Assembly: GCA_025060625.1 (NCBI GenBank) | Contig: JANXBR010000005.1 | Coordinates: 1-41,320 of the forward strand | DNA from: Thermodesulfovibrio sp. | GTDB taxonomy: Bacteria > Nitrospirota > Thermodesulfovibrionia > Thermodesulfovibrionales > Thermodesulfovibrionaceae | Direction: 5' to 3' | DNA length: 41,320 nt | Part shown: in pieces, positions 1 to 10,141 of the stretch | Layout of the letters: each line of letters opens with the position of its first letter | Position numbering within the stretch: position 1 is the stretch's first letter | Translations under genes and position numbers: made by a program | Notes under the pieces: model-generated | Database searches by the model: none | The model's input: the letters and a program-made list of their open reading frames with translations, nothing else | Told to the model about the DNA's origin: nothing

Positions 1-1140
1 GATGGTAGAGACCTTGGTTATTTTAATCCTGGGATAGAAGAAAAACCATCTTTTGAACTTTTTTATTCTACCACCTCTGATTTATGGGAACACTTACTCT
101 GGCAATTAAGATTAAGCAAAGCTCCAGATAATATAAGGGCAGTTGCTGAAGTAGTTATAGGCAATATTGACGAGGATGGATATCTTAAGGCTACTGAAGA
201 TGAGATAGCAAAAATGTCTGATGCAGATAATGAAACAGTCAAAGAGGCAATTAAACTTGTTCAGGGATTTGATCCAGTTGGAGTTGCGGCGAGGGATATT
301 AAAGAATGTTTGATTTTACAAATCAAAGCACTGGGATTAGAAAATAGTTTGGTTCAGTCTATTATTGAAGAACATTTTGATGACATAAAGAGAAAAAAAT
401 TTGATAATATCGCCAAAAAATTTGGTATTTCCGTGGATGAAGTTATAAAAGCCGTTAAGATAATAGAAAAACTTGAACCAAGACCTGGTAGAAACTTCTC
501 TAAGACAATCGTCTCTGTTCCTGTTCCTGATGTTTATGTAAAAAAGGTTGAAGGTGAGTATCAGATTATACTTAATGATGAAGGAATTCCAAAGCTCAGA
601 TTAAGCAAAATTTACAGAGAACTCTTTACTCAGAAAGATCTTCCTGTTCAGGAAATAAGATATCTAAAAGAAAAGTTTAAGAGTGCAGTTGAACTACTTA
701 GAGGTATAGAACAGAGAAATAAAACAATTTATAGAGTAACCGAGAGTATAGTAAAGTTTCAGAGAGAGTTTTTTGATAGAGGAGTAAACCACTTAAAACC
801 GCTTAACTTAAGAGATATAGCATCAGACCTCGGACTTCATGAGAGCACAATAAGTAGAGTAACTTCTAATAAATATCTTGCCTGTGAGCATGGACTATTT
901 AATTTTAGATTTTTTTTCAGCAATGCTCTTTCATCTAATTACGGAGGCATTTCTACCATCCTGGTAAAAGATTTAATCCAGAAGATTATAGATGAAGAAG
1001 ATCATAATAATCCTCTATCTGACAAGGAAATATCAGATATTCTAAAAAAACAGGGTATAGATATTGCACGACGAACTGTTGCAAAATATAGAGAGGAACT
1101 CAAAATACCACCCAGATCTTTAAGAAAATTAAAAAATTAA
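1..1140 (+). CDS. rpoN: RNA polymerase sigma-54 factor RpoN (5' truncated)
   Basis: Sigma-54 directs core RNA polymerase to -24/-12 promoters, which need an AAA+ enhancer-binding activator. The frame is open from base 1, so the gene begins upstream of the window; about 379 codons are present against a usual 430-480, so the N-terminal activator-interacting Gln-rich region is mostly missing. Visible parts are the core-binding domain (GNIDEDGYL, then FDPVGVAARD), a helix-turn-helix (residues around LGLHESTISRVTSNKY) and the C-terminal RpoN box ARRTVAKYRE that reads the -24 element. The stop TAA is at 1138-1140 and hpf follows after 12 bp, so they are co-transcribed. Identification is certain from the RpoN box; the true start cannot be seen. 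Confidence 0.96.
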   Translation, partial: DGRDLGYFNPGIEEKPSFELFYSTTSDLWEHLLWQLRLSKAPDNIRAVAEVVIGNIDEDGYLKATEDEIAKMSDADNETVKEAIKLVQGFDPVGVAARDIKECLILQIKALGLENSLVQSIIEEHFDDIKRKKFDNIAKKFGISVDEVIKAVKIIEKLEPRPGRNFSKTIVSVPVPDVYVKKVEGEYQIILNDEGIPKLRLSKIYRELFTQKDLPVQEIRYLKEKFKSAVELLRGIEQRNKTIYRVTESIVKFQREFFDRGVNHLKPLNLRDIASDLGLHESTISRVTSNKYLACEHGLFNFRFFFSNALSSNYGGISTILVKDLIQKIIDEEDHNNPLSDKEISDILKKQGIDIARRTVAKYREELKIPPRSLRKLKN

Positions 1141-1152
1141 AGAGGAGGAAAG

Positions 1153-1677
1153 ATGATGAAAATAACTATTAGAGGAAAAAATATTGATGTTACAGATGCA
1201 TTAAAAAATTATATTGAAAAAAGAGTTAGTAAATTTGAGAGATTTTTAAGTGATACATCGGAGGCAGTAGTAACAATAAGCACTGAAAAGTTCACCCATA
1301 AAATAGATGTGCTTTTAAAGGTGAATGGGCATTTAATACAGGCTGAAGGAAAAACTGAAGATCTCTACTCAGCAGTGGACATGGTTGTGGAGAAACTTGA
1401 AAAACAAGTTTTAAAATACAAAGAAAAAATTCAGAGTAAAAATAAAAAAGAAGCAGCTAAATACCCCGCAGGATTCTCCGAAGAAAAAGAGATGGTTAAA
1501 AGAATTGTGAAGTATAAAAAGTTTGATTTAAGACCGATGTCTCCTGAAGAAGCAGTAGACCAGTTAGAGTTATTAGACAAAGATTTTTTCATTTTCGTTA
1601 ATTCATTCAGTGGAGATGTTAATGTTGTATACAAGAGAAAAGATGGCAATTTTGGTTTAATTGAACCGGCAAGATAA
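1153..1677 (+). CDS. hpf: Ribosome hibernation promoting factor, long form
   Basis: Long-form HPF binds the 30S subunit and dimerises ribosomes into inactive 100S particles in resting cells. The 174-residue product has the N-terminal RaiA/YfiA fold (KITIRGKNIDVTDALKNYIEKR, residues about 2-95), a charged linker, and the C-terminal dimerisation domain (about 120-174, with KKFDLRPMSPEEAVDQLELL and FFIFVNSFSGDVNVVYKRKDG). Start ATG follows a strong AGAGGAGG site; a second ATG directly follows it and is an equal alternative. It sits between rpoN and rapZ, the usual sigma-54-associated cluster, but ptsN (EIIA-Ntr), commonly found here, is missing. Length and both domains are typical of the family. 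Confidence 0.95.
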   Translation: MMKITIRGKNIDVTDALKNYIEKRVSKFERFLSDTSEAVVTISTEKFTHKIDVLLKVNGHLIQAEGKTEDLYSAVDMVVEKLEKQVLKYKEKIQSKNKKEAAKYPAGFSEEKEMVKRIVKYKKFDLRPMSPEEAVDQLELLDKDFFIFVNSFSGDVNVVYKRKDGNFGLIEPAR

Positions 1678-1689
1678 ACTATAGTTGTC

Positions 1690-2541
1690 TTGAAGTCTGA
1701 TAAATTCATAGTAATAGTAACAGGACTTTCAGGAGCAGGTAAGACAGTTACATTAAGGACACTGGAAGATACTGGTTTTTTCTGTGTAGATAATATACCA
1801 CCTCCTATTGTTTTAGAGTTTCTTGGTATACTCAATCAATACAATAATCTAAGGAATATTGCTATTGGAATTGACATAAGAGTTCAGCAATTTTTTGAAA
1901 GAGCTATTGAACTTATGAAAAAAGTAAAGGAGCTTTATAGAATGGAGGTTTTATTCCTTGATGCTGATGATGATACCATTCTCTTAAGATATAAAGAAAC
2001 AAGAAGACCCCATCCTCTCTTATCTCTACATAAAGATTTACAGGAAGCAATAAGAAAGGAGAGAGTTTTACTATATCCTATTAGAGATTTATCAGACAGA
2101 GTAATTGACACTTCAAATTTAAATCCTCATCAGCTAAAATTTTTAATTCGTTCAATCTATGGATCAGAGAAAACATCTCCTTCTATAACAATTATTTCAT
2201 TCGGTTTTAAGAAGGGTATCCCTGCCAATGCAGATTTGGTTTTTGACGCCAGATTTCTACCAAATCCTTATTTCATACCCTCATTGATGGAAAAGAATGG
2301 TCAAGACAGAGAAGTAAAAGATTATGTATTAAAACAAAAAGAGACAATTGAATTTTTAAAATATTTGAAAGATTTCTTAAATTTTGCCATTTCTGGATAT
2401 AAAAGAGAGGGTAGAACCTATGTAACCATAGCAATAGGTTGCACAGGTGGTAAGCATAGGTCAGTAGTGTTAGTAGAAGAAATTTCAGAATATTTAAAAA
2501 GCCTTTCTCTTAATCCAGTAGTTGTCCACAGGGATTTATAA
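1690..2541 (+). CDS. rapZ: RNase adapter / nucleotide-binding protein RapZ (YvcJ family)
   Basis: RapZ family P-loop proteins bind NTPs; in Escherichia coli RapZ delivers the sRNA GlmZ to RNase E and so controls glucosamine-6-phosphate synthase, while Bacillus YvcJ has a less clear role. The 283-residue protein shows the Walker A GLSGAGKT at about residues 11-18, the family motif around LDADDDTILLRYKETRRPHPL, and the C-terminal GCTGGKHRSVVLVE motif. The only possible start in frame is TTG at 1690, because the hpf stop lies in the same frame just upstream; there is no Shine-Dalgarno, so initiation probably depends on ribosomes finishing hpf. Family assignment is firm; the RNA target in this organism is unknown. 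Confidence 0.93.
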   Translation: MKSDKFIVIVTGLSGAGKTVTLRTLEDTGFFCVDNIPPPIVLEFLGILNQYNNLRNIAIGIDIRVQQFFERAIELMKKVKELYRMEVLFLDADDDTILLRYKETRRPHPLLSLHKDLQEAIRKERVLLYPIRDLSDRVIDTSNLNPHQLKFLIRSIYGSEKTSPSITIISFGFKKGIPANADLVFDARFLPNPYFIPSLMEKNGQDREVKDYVLKQKETIEFLKYLKDFLNFAISGYKREGRTYVTIAIGCTGGKHRSVVLVEEISEYLKSLSLNPVVVHRDL

Positions 2542-2585
2542 GTAAATTTTAAGAAAACCATAAAAATTTAAAATCGTAAAATTTC

Positions 2586-2614
2586 TTGACAAAATAAACG
2601 CTGTATGGTATTCT
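2586..2614 (+). promoter_or_regulatory. Sigma-70 promoter of the ATP synthase operon
   Basis: Perfect -35 TTGACA (2586-2591), 17-bp spacer, -10 TATTCT (2609-2614), about 45 bp upstream of the atpF' start codon. It lies in the 125-bp gap after rapZ and is the only strong promoter-like sequence there. Position and spacing are seen directly; activity is inferred. Confidence 0.75.
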
Positions 2615-2666
2615 TTTTTGCAGTTGTTTTTAATCTCATAAAAATCTAACAGAAAGAAGGTGGGGT

Positions 2667-3086
2667 ATGTTAGAGTTCAACAATTGGTTCTTTGTATTAA
2701 TGATTCAATTTTTTGTTTTAATTTTTATCCTTAATTCTATCCTTTTTAAACCCATGATGGAACTTTTCAGGCAGAGAGAACAGACAATTAAAGGTGCTCT
2801 TGAGGAAGCCCAGCTGATGAATGAGAAAAAAGAAAAAGCAATCACTCAGATGAATGCGGATTTAGCTCAGGCAAAAGCTCAAGCAAAGCAGATTATTAAC
2901 ACCCTAAGAGAGGAAGGTCTTGCTTATCAGAGAGAAGTTGTATCAAATGCCGAAAAGGAAGCTGTTCAGATGATTGAAAAGGCAAGGGCAGAGATAAAAT
3001 CAGAAACAGAAAAAATAAGAAACATGCTCAGACAGGAAGTTGAAAGACTTTCTGAGGAGATTGTCAATAAACTGGTAAAGGTTTAA
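2667..3086 (+). CDS. atpF': F-type ATP synthase subunit b' (peripheral stalk)
   Basis: One of two peripheral-stalk b-type subunits that hold the F1 head stationary against the membrane ring. The 139-residue product has an N-terminal membrane helix (about 7-28, FFVLMIQFFVLIFILNSILF) and then a long charged coiled coil rich in Lys/Glu/Gln ending in LSEEIVNKLVKV. An AGAAGGTGG ribosome site precedes the ATG. It is first in the atp operon, 11 bp before the second b gene. Separate b and b' genes are typical of cyanobacteria, phototrophic proteobacteria and some deep-branching bacteria; most others use a b homodimer. Which of the two is called b or b' rests on length and order. Confidence 0.88.
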   Translation: MLEFNNWFFVLMIQFFVLIFILNSILFKPMMELFRQREQTIKGALEEAQLMNEKKEKAITQMNADLAQAKAQAKQIINTLREEGLAYQREVVSNAEKEAVQMIEKARAEIKSETEKIRNMLRQEVERLSEEIVNKLVKV

Positions 3087-3097
3087 ATGGAGGGAAT

Positions 3098-3661
3098 ATG
3101 AAAAGGATAAATCTTTTAATTTTCATAATGACAGTAATGATAGCATCCTCAGCTATGGCAGCAGAGGCAGCCCATGGTGGAGATTTCAAAGACTGGGCAT
3201 TTAAAATAATCAATTTTGCCATACTGGTTTTTATAATTGTCAAATTCTTGGGTAAACCTATAAAAAACTACTTTGCCCAGAGAAGAGAGTTAATTGAAAG
3301 GAGTATTCGTGAATCTCAGGAAGCCAAAGAGCTTGCTCAGAAGGCACTTCAAGAAGTAGAGGAAAAGCTTAAACTAAAGGACAAAGAGGTTCAAGATATT
3401 TTAGATACAGCCAAAAAGATTGGTGAACAGGAAAAACTGCAGATTATTCAAGAAACTGAAAAAATAAAGGAGAAAATTCTTGAACAGGCAAAGACAAATA
3501 TAGAGTTTGAGGTAAAGATGGCGAAAGATGCTTTGAGACTCGAGGCTGCAGAGCTTGCTATTCAATTGAGTGAGCAGAAGTTAAAAGAAAAAATAACACC
3601 TGAAGAACAGGAAAAGCTTCTTCAGGAATCAATAAAAATAATAGAGGGGCGGAAAAATTGA
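3098..3661 (+). CDS. atpF: F-type ATP synthase subunit b (peripheral stalk)
   Basis: Second stalk subunit, pairing with b' and binding delta at the top of F1. The 187-residue protein begins with a cleavable-looking hydrophobic leader (about 4-22, ending AMAAEAA), followed by the membrane helix [17 protein letters not shown] (about 34-50), and a long coiled coil to the C terminus. A leader ahead of the membrane segment is seen in ATP synthase b subunits of several sulfate reducers. GGAGGG precedes the ATG. Its TGA stop overlaps the TTG start of atpH (shared bases 3658-3661), implying translational coupling. Confidence 0.92.
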   Translation: MKRINLLIFIMTVMIASSAMAAEAAHGGDFKDWAFKIINFAILVFIIVKFLGKPIKNYFAQRRELIERSIRESQEAKELAQKALQEVEEKLKLKDKEVQDILDTAKKIGEQEKLQIIQETEKIKEKILEQAKTNIEFEVKMAKDALRLEAAELAIQLSEQKLKEKITPEEQEKLLQESIKIIEGRKN

Positions 3662-4203
3662 GAAAGGTAAGAGGCACAAAGGCAAAAAAGTATGCAAAAC
3701 AATTTTTAAGCCTGGTGAATCTTGACCAGGTCCCAGAGATTGTGGCTAAACTTGAAATGGTTGCTTTACTTATGCAAAAGGAAAGGCAGTTTAGAAACAT
3801 GCTTACTTCTCCTTCTTTCAAGGATGAAGAGAGAGTTGGAGTAATTGCTTATCTTTCGGAAAAGTTAGGACTTCCAGAGGAGGTTAAGAAATTCCTAAGT
3901 TTTTTAAGTATTGAAGGAGTACTTATAGGACTTGGAGAGATTGTAAGATATATTAATGCTCTGTATCTGGAAGCTAAGAAAAAGGTAAAAGGTGTGGTTA
4001 CATCTGCTGTAGACCTTCCTGAGAATATAAAACAAAAAATTGCTGAATCTCTCAGGGCTATTACAGGTAAAGAAGTGGAATTACAATATGAGGTTGATCC
4101 ATCATTAATTGGTGGTGTTAGGGTTAAAGTAGGAAGTACTATGTATGATTTGAGTATAAAAGGCCAGTTGGGTCTTTTAAGAGATAAGCTTATAAAGGGG
4201 TGA
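3658..4203 (+). CDS. atpH: F-type ATP synthase subunit delta
   Basis: Delta connects the F1 alpha subunits to the peripheral stalk. The 181-residue length is usual. An N-terminal helical domain (about 1-105) is followed by the conserved C-terminal segment containing [23 protein letters not shown] and the signature [24 protein letters not shown]. Start is TTG at 3658, overlapping the atpF stop; the GAGGGGCGG stretch just upstream serves as ribosome site. atpA follows 6 bp after the stop. Confidence 0.94.
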   Translation: MRKVRGTKAKKYAKQFLSLVNLDQVPEIVAKLEMVALLMQKERQFRNMLTSPSFKDEERVGVIAYLSEKLGLPEEVKKFLSFLSIEGVLIGLGEIVRYINALYLEAKKKVKGVVTSAVDLPENIKQKIAESLRAITGKEVELQYEVDPSLIGGVRVKVGSTMYDLSIKGQLGLLRDKLIKG

Positions 4204-4209
4204 GAAACT

Positions 4210-5718
4210 ATGGAACTTAAGATGGAAGAAATTAGTGAGTACCTTAAGAAGCAGATTGCTGACTTTGAGAAAAAAGCTGATGTCAGCGAGGTAGGAATAG
4301 TTACCTCTATCGGTGACGGTGTTGCAAGAATCTATGGATTGGACAATTGTATGGCATCTGAGATGTTAGAACTCCCAAATGGTGTTTATGGAATGGCTCT
4401 TAACCTTGAAGAGGACAATGTAGGTGCCATTCTTTTTGGTGATGACAGACTCGTTAAAGAGGGTGACATTGTCAAGAGAACAGGAAGAGTTATGGAAACA
4501 CCTGTTGGAGAGGAACTTATCGGTAGAGTAGTTAATGCTATTGGTATTCCAATTGACGGTAAAGGTCCAATTAATGCAAAGGCTTCAAGAAAGGTTGATG
4601 TAATAGCACCAGGAATTATTAAACGTCAGCCTGTTAAAGAGCCTCTTCAGACAGGTATTAAAGCAATAGATGCAATGATTCCAATAGGAAGAGGTCAAAG
4701 AGAACTTGTTATTGGTGACCGTCAGACAGGAAAGACCGCTATATTGCTTGATACAATAATCAATCAAAAAGGACAAAATTGTATATGTATATATGTTGCA
4801 TGCGGACAGCGTCGTCAGAGTGTTGTTCAGGTTGTTGAAACTCTTAAGAAGTATGGTGCAATGGATCACACAATAGTTGTTGCTGCAACAGCCTCTGAGC
4901 CTGCATCAATGCAATATATTGCACCATATGTGGGCTGTGCAATGGGTGAGTATTTTAGAGACAAAGGAATGCATGCTTTAGTCTGCTATGATGACCTTAC
5001 AAAGCAGGCATACGCATACAGACAGGTCTCGCTTATTCTAAGAAGACCACCTGGTAGAGAAGCTTATCCTGGTGATGTATTCTATCTCCATTCAAGATTG
5101 CTTGAAAGAGCTGCAAAACTCTCCGATGCCGAGGGTGGAGGCTCACTCACTGCATTGCCTGTTATTGAAACACAGGCAGGTGATGTTTCTGGATATATTC
5201 CAACAAATGTTATTTCAATCACAGATGGTCAGATATATCTTGAACCAGAGCTTTTCTATGCAGGTGTTCGTCCAGCCATTAACGTAGGACTTTCAGTTAG
5301 CCGTGTTGGTGGTGCAGCTCAGATTAAAGCAATGAAGCAGGTTGCAGGTATGTTAAGACTTGACCTTGCTCAGTATAGAGAGCTTGCAGCCTTTGCTCAG
5401 TTCGCTGCAGACCTTGATAAGGCAACGAGAGCTTTGCTTGAGAGAGGACAGAGAATGGTTGAGCTACTCAAGCAAGACCAGTATGTGCCAATGCCAGTTG
5501 AAGACCAGATTATATTGATATTCGCAGGAACACAGGGGCATCTTGATGAACTACCTGTTTCAGCAATCAAGGCTTTTGAACAAGGCTTTTTAAGCTTTAT
5601 TAGAAGCCAAAAAGAAGACCTCAGAAAGGAAATAAGAGAGAAGAAAGAGCTTGATGATACACTTAGACAGAAAATCACAGATGCAATAGTAGAGTTTAAG
5701 AAGACATTTCAGCCTTAA
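4210..5718 (+). CDS. atpA: F-type ATP synthase subunit alpha
   Basis: Non-catalytic nucleotide-binding subunit of the F1 hexamer (alpha3 beta3), at the cytoplasmic face of the membrane. The 502-residue length is typical. Visible are the N-terminal beta-barrel ([19 protein letters not shown]), Walker [10 protein letters not shown] (about 170-178), the central domain with [20 protein letters not shown], and the ATPase alpha/beta signature [14 protein letters not shown]. The C-terminal helical domain ends VEFKKTFQP. It is in line with atpH and atpG in the operon. Nothing unusual was noticed. Confidence 0.98.
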   Translation: MELKMEEISEYLKKQIADFEKKADVSEVGIVTSIGDGVARIYGLDNCMASEMLELPNGVYGMALNLEEDNVGAILFGDDRLVKEGDIVKRTGRVMETPVGEELIGRVVNAIGIPIDGKGPINAKASRKVDVIAPGIIKRQPVKEPLQTGIKAIDAMIPIGRGQRELVIGDRQTGKTAILLDTIINQKGQNCICIYVACGQRRQSVVQVVETLKKYGAMDHTIVVAATASEPASMQYIAPYVGCAMGEYFRDKGMHALVCYDDLTKQAYAYRQVSLILRRPPGREAYPGDVFYLHSRLLERAAKLSDAEGGGSLTALPVIETQAGDVSGYIPTNVISITDGQIYLEPELFYAGVRPAINVGLSVSRVGGAAQIKAMKQVAGMLRLDLAQYRELAAFAQFAADLDKATRALLERGQRMVELLKQDQYVPMPVEDQIILIFAGTQGHLDELPVSAIKAFEQGFLSFIRSQKEDLRKEIREKKELDDTLRQKITDAIVEFKKTFQP

Positions 5719-5750
5719 TATATAAAAATTCTGAAGGTAGGAGCTGTTAA

Positions 5751-6635
5751 ATGCCAACATTAAGAGATATAAGAAAGAAGATAAAGGCAATACAAGGAAC
5801 AAAGAAAATAACCTCTGCCATGAAGATGGTGGCAGCGGCTAAGCTCCGTAAAGTTCAAGACAGTATGCTTAGGTATAGACCTTATGCTACAAAGATGCAA
5901 CAGGTTTTGTCAGATCTTGCTGGAGCAGTTGAGGCAAGAGGAGATGTTCCACCTTTGCTTTTAAGAAGGCCTATAAAAAATGTAGAAATTCTAATTATCA
6001 CATCCGATAAAGGACTTTGTGGAGCTTTTAATACCAATATCCTTAGAGTTGCTACAAAAGAAATAGAACGGTTAAAGAAAGAAGGATTAAATGTAATAAT
6101 TTCAGTTGTTGGCAGAAAAGCAAGAGATTATTTTAAAAGAAGAGATATTTCACTCAAAAATGTATGGACAGGAATTTCTGGAAAGCTTCAATATGCTCAT
6201 GCTCAAGTTATTACCCAGGAAATGATTAATTCCTATGTAAGCGAAGCGGTGGATGAGATATTAATTATTTACAATGAGTTCAAATCTGTAATAGCTCAGC
6301 GGGTTGTAGTTAATAGAATTTTACCTATTGGAAGAATAGCCTCTGAGCCTACAGAACAGCCTGTATTTATTCCCTTTACATACGAACCAAGAGCACCTGA
6401 ATTACTTGCAATGCTTCTTCCGATCTATATAGAAATTCAGGTTTACAGAGCTTTGCTTGAGTCTCAGGCAGCAGAGGAAGCAGCAAGAATGACAGCAATG
6501 GACAATGCAACAAAGAACTGTGATGAGTTGATTAAGAAGACTACCTTAGTAGCCAACAAGGTAAGACAGGCATCAATTACAAAAGAACTTATGGATATTG
6601 TTGGTGGTGTTGAGGCTTTAAAACAAAATGAATGA
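5751..6635 (+). CDS. atpG: F-type ATP synthase subunit gamma
   Basis: Central rotor shaft that couples c-ring rotation to catalysis in beta. The 294-residue protein starts with the canonical N-terminal helix (LRDIRKKIKAIQGTKKITSAMKMVAAAKLRK, given here only as its position 4-33), has the central Rossmann-like domain with ITSDKGLCGAFNTN, and the C-terminal helix with AARMTAMDNATKNCDELI. GGTAGGAG upstream of the ATG is the ribosome site. The C-terminus continues past the usual NxxRQxxIT motif (NKVRQASITKELMDIVGG) by a few residues (VEALKQNE), which is common. Confidence 0.97.
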   Translation: MPTLRDIRKKIKAIQGTKKITSAMKMVAAAKLRKVQDSMLRYRPYATKMQQVLSDLAGAVEARGDVPPLLLRRPIKNVEILIITSDKGLCGAFNTNILRVATKEIERLKKEGLNVIISVVGRKARDYFKRRDISLKNVWTGISGKLQYAHAQVITQEMINSYVSEAVDEILIIYNEFKSVIAQRVVVNRILPIGRIASEPTEQPVFIPFTYEPRAPELLAMLLPIYIEIQVYRALLESQAAEEAARMTAMDNATKNCDELIKKTTLVANKVRQASITKELMDIVGGVEALKQNE

Positions 6636-6656
6636 TAAAATTTTAAAAAAGAATAA

Positions 6657-8093
<1,437 letters not shown>

Positions 8094-8108
8094 TTAAAGG
8101 AGTGCAGA

Positions 8109-8531
8109 ATGGAGAATAAATTGAAGTTAGAAGTTATAACTCCTTATGGTGAAGTATTAAACGAGGAAGTTGATGAAGTTTATACTACAGGGGCGGAGGG
8201 AGATTTTGGAGTATTTCCAGGTCATTGTGCTTTTATGACAGCAATAAGAATTGGTTCTCTCTCATACAAAAAGAATGGACAGATGAATTATCTTTTTGTT
8301 AATAGAGGTTATTGCGAAGTTTTAAATGATAGAGTATTAGTCCTGGTTGGAAGTGCTGAGAGAGTTGAGGAGATTGATATAGAAAGAGCAAAGGCAGCTT
8401 TAGCACGTGCAGAGGAGAGAATTAGAAGAGCAGAGGCTGGAGAGCCTGATATTGATTATGCAAGAGCACAAGCAGCTCTTGAAAGGGCGACAATAAGAAT
8501 TCAGCTTGCAACAAAGCTTATACCAAAATAA
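8109..8531 (+). CDS. atpC: F-type ATP synthase subunit epsilon
   Basis: Rotor subunit bound to gamma and the c ring; its C-terminal helices can inhibit ATP hydrolysis. The 140-residue product has the N-terminal beta-sandwich (LKLEVITPYGEVLNEEVDEVYTTGAEGDFGVFPGH at about 4-38) and a two-helix C-terminal part rich in Ala, Arg and Glu (from about residue 88). AAAGGAGTG precedes the ATG. It is the last gene of the operon; a perfect hairpin follows 19 bp after the stop. The genes for a (atpB) and c (atpE) subunits are not in the window. Confidence 0.95.
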   Translation: MENKLKLEVITPYGEVLNEEVDEVYTTGAEGDFGVFPGHCAFMTAIRIGSLSYKKNGQMNYLFVNRGYCEVLNDRVLVLVGSAERVEEIDIERAKAALARAEERIRRAEAGEPDIDYARAQAALERATIRIQLATKLIPK

Positions 8532-8550
8532 AGACTAATATTTCAACCTA

Positions 8551-8582
8551 AGGTAAAAGGGAGAAGATTCTCCCTTTTACCT
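8551..8582 (+). terminator. Hairpin terminator after atpC
   Basis: A perfect 15-bp inverted repeat (8551-8565 and 8568-8582, arm AGGTAAAAGGGAGAA) with a two-base centre follows atpC by 19 bp. There is no long T-run directly after it (ATTTAAAAAAATT), so it may act as a terminator, an mRNA 3' stabiliser, or both. Confidence 0.7.
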
Positions 8583-8802
8583 ATTTAAAAAAATTCAAAG
8601 ATAATCAATTTCAAATTGAATTACATATTGTCTTTTTGCCAAGGGCTTGATTATCTTAACATTATATAGAGCAAAAAACATCAGGCAAACCTGGGGGTAT
8701 CTAAAGAAAAAGTTTTTTATCCTGTTATAATTCAATCGCTATCAATTTAAGGCGTATTAAAACAACTTAATATATTTAAAGATTAACAAAATAACAGGTA
8801 GA

Positions 8803-9501
8803 TTATATCTCATAGGACCAGATTACATGCACACCTTTACTAAAACTATACTGCTCTGCTTCTGGTGTCACAGTATATGTCACTACAATGGGAAATATCT
8901 CTCCACTTATTAAGCCCTTCCTTTGAAGTCTATCTATTAGCTTTATAAGATTATCTATATTGCTCTTAGAAAGCCTTGATTTTGCCTCTCCTATCACTGT
9001 TATTTTCTGCCCCTGTCTTTCTCCTTCTCCATATATGTTAATCTCATTGTATTTGCCATTGTATTGAATATACTTCCTTATAAGTCTTCCTTTTATCTTT
9101 ATACCGAATCTCTCAAATAATATTGCAGGTAAAGCCTTCATTGCTCTGTCTTCAAGAGTATATCCAACTGTGTCAGATAGATTGCCTACCATTTGTCTTG
9201 TTTCCTTTAATGCGTGGGTTAACTCTTCTATAGCCTTTTCAGTGCGTTTTTGTGCCTCTGCAAGTTCAGCCAATGCAGTCTCTAAACGACTTACTCTTTC
9301 TTCAGTGCGTTTTTGTGCTTCTGCAAGTTCTTTAACAAAAGTAGCTAAAGTTTGAACTTCTCTCTTAAGCTCAATAAAGTCCTCTCGCTTTACTACTTCT
9401 CCAATCGTCTTTTCAATAGCCTTGAAAACTTTAATAAAGACATCTCTAAGTTGAGGTTCAACCTTTTGAAGTTCTTCTATTACTTCAACAGTAAACAACA
9501 T
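8803..9501 (-). CDS. Coiled-coil protein with a PD-(D/E)XK nuclease-like C-terminus (DUF3782-like)
   Basis: No firm function. The 232-residue product has an N-terminal helical part, then a coiled coil (about 40-110) containing two copies of the heptad-rich unit LAEAQKRTEE/LAEAQKRTEK spaced 21 residues apart, and a C-terminal globular domain (about 115-232). That domain contains INIYGEGERQGQKITVIGEAKSRLSKSNID, where the late GEAKS looks like the E-x-K half of a PD-(D/E)XK nuclease site. Such coiled-coil plus nuclease-fold proteins (DUF3782 and relatives) are widespread in thermophiles and often multi-copy. It stands alone between the atp operon and the GH1 gene. A promoter abuts the ATG and no ribosome site is present, suggesting a leaderless message. 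Confidence 0.7.
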   Translation of the reverse strand: MLFTVEVIEELQKVEPQLRDVFIKVFKAIEKTIGEVVKREDFIELKREVQTLATFVKELAEAQKRTEERVSRLETALAELAEAQKRTEKAIEELTHALKETRQMVGNLSDTVGYTLEDRAMKALPAILFERFGIKIKGRLIRKYIQYNGKYNEINIYGEGERQGQKITVIGEAKSRLSKSNIDNLIKLIDRLQRKGLISGEIFPIVVTYTVTPEAEQYSFSKGVHVIWSYEI

Positions 9502-9507
9502 AATTTT

Positions 9508-9537
9508 AATATAAGAGGTTTAATTGGATTGAATCAA
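9508..9537 (-). promoter_or_regulatory. Promoter of the coiled-coil/nuclease-like gene, apparently leaderless
   Basis: On the minus strand, -35-like TTGATT (9537-9532), 18-bp spacer, -10 TATATT (9513-9508). The start codon ATG is at 9501-9499, only six bases downstream of the -10, so transcription should start at or next to the ATG. Confidence 0.5.
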
Positions 9538-10048
9538 GTTATTAGTAATAGATGTTTGGTTACTATATCTAATGTCGCACATATTTTAACTTTATTTTAG
9601 GATTTAACTACAAAGTAAGACTAAAGGAAAAACTATAACCTGTCTTTAGCTTGTTTATTCATAAAGAGAAGAAAAGAGAGAATCAAGGCATACAGTTTTA
9701 TGCACACTGGGTAGATAGGAAGACACAAATATTTCAGAACTTTCAGAATACCTTGCAAAGAAGTTTATGGTTCTCTCTAACAGACTTATAGTTATAGATA
9801 AAACAAAGGAAAGCATTTTTTAAATACAACTTATTTAGGCAGATACTTGAAATAATGGCAGTATGTAAGAAATTAAAATGAGAAGAAAGGGAAAGTCTAA
9901 ATATAAGGTAAATATACCATATGTAGAAGAGTAATATTGAGGGCATAGGGAGTAAAAATTCCACAATTATAATAAATATTAGATAAAAATATTCCAGTAG
10001 ATGGGGAGGGTGAGTCTTAAATTTTTAAATTTTAGTTTTCAAAATCTA

Positions 10049-10072
10049 AAAAATAGTGGAGAACACCTCTCC
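10049..10072 (-). terminator. Rho-independent terminator of the EAL-GGDEF-HK-GH1 operon
   Basis: Reading on the minus strand, a short hairpin (arms GGAGA and TCTCC, 10072-10058) is followed by ACTATTTTTT (10057-10048), about 70 bp after the GH1 stop. The stem is short, so this is a moderate call. Confidence 0.5.
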
Positions 10073-10141
10073 TTTACCTTACATACAAATTGTCACACTA
10101 CCAAGCCAATTAATTTTTATCATCAAGATGATATTATGAAA

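Larger units (their letters stand above)
9502..10141. other. 640-bp gap without a convincing gene
   Basis: I find no gene here beyond the promoter at its left end and the terminator near its right end. Plus-strand frames between about 9640 and 9930 read as short protein-like pieces broken by stops and shifts, for example LSEYLAKKFMVLSNRLIVID near 9740-9795. This could be a decayed gene or insertion remnant, but I recognise no family. The small minus-strand open frame at 9743-9964 encodes a low-complexity hydrophobic string and is judged not real. No terminal inverted repeats or target duplications were noticed. Confidence 0.45.

Noticed and set aside
9239-9331. Short direct repeat that might suggest a CRISPR or tandem-repeat locus.
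   Set aside because: Only two copies, inside a coding frame and in phase with codons; it encodes a duplicated coiled-coil unit.
9743-9964. Minus-strand open frame of 73 codons in the large gap.
   Set aside because: Low-complexity hydrophobic and Lys/Leu/Tyr-rich product, no ribosome site, no recognisable domain, opposite to broken plus-strand frames.
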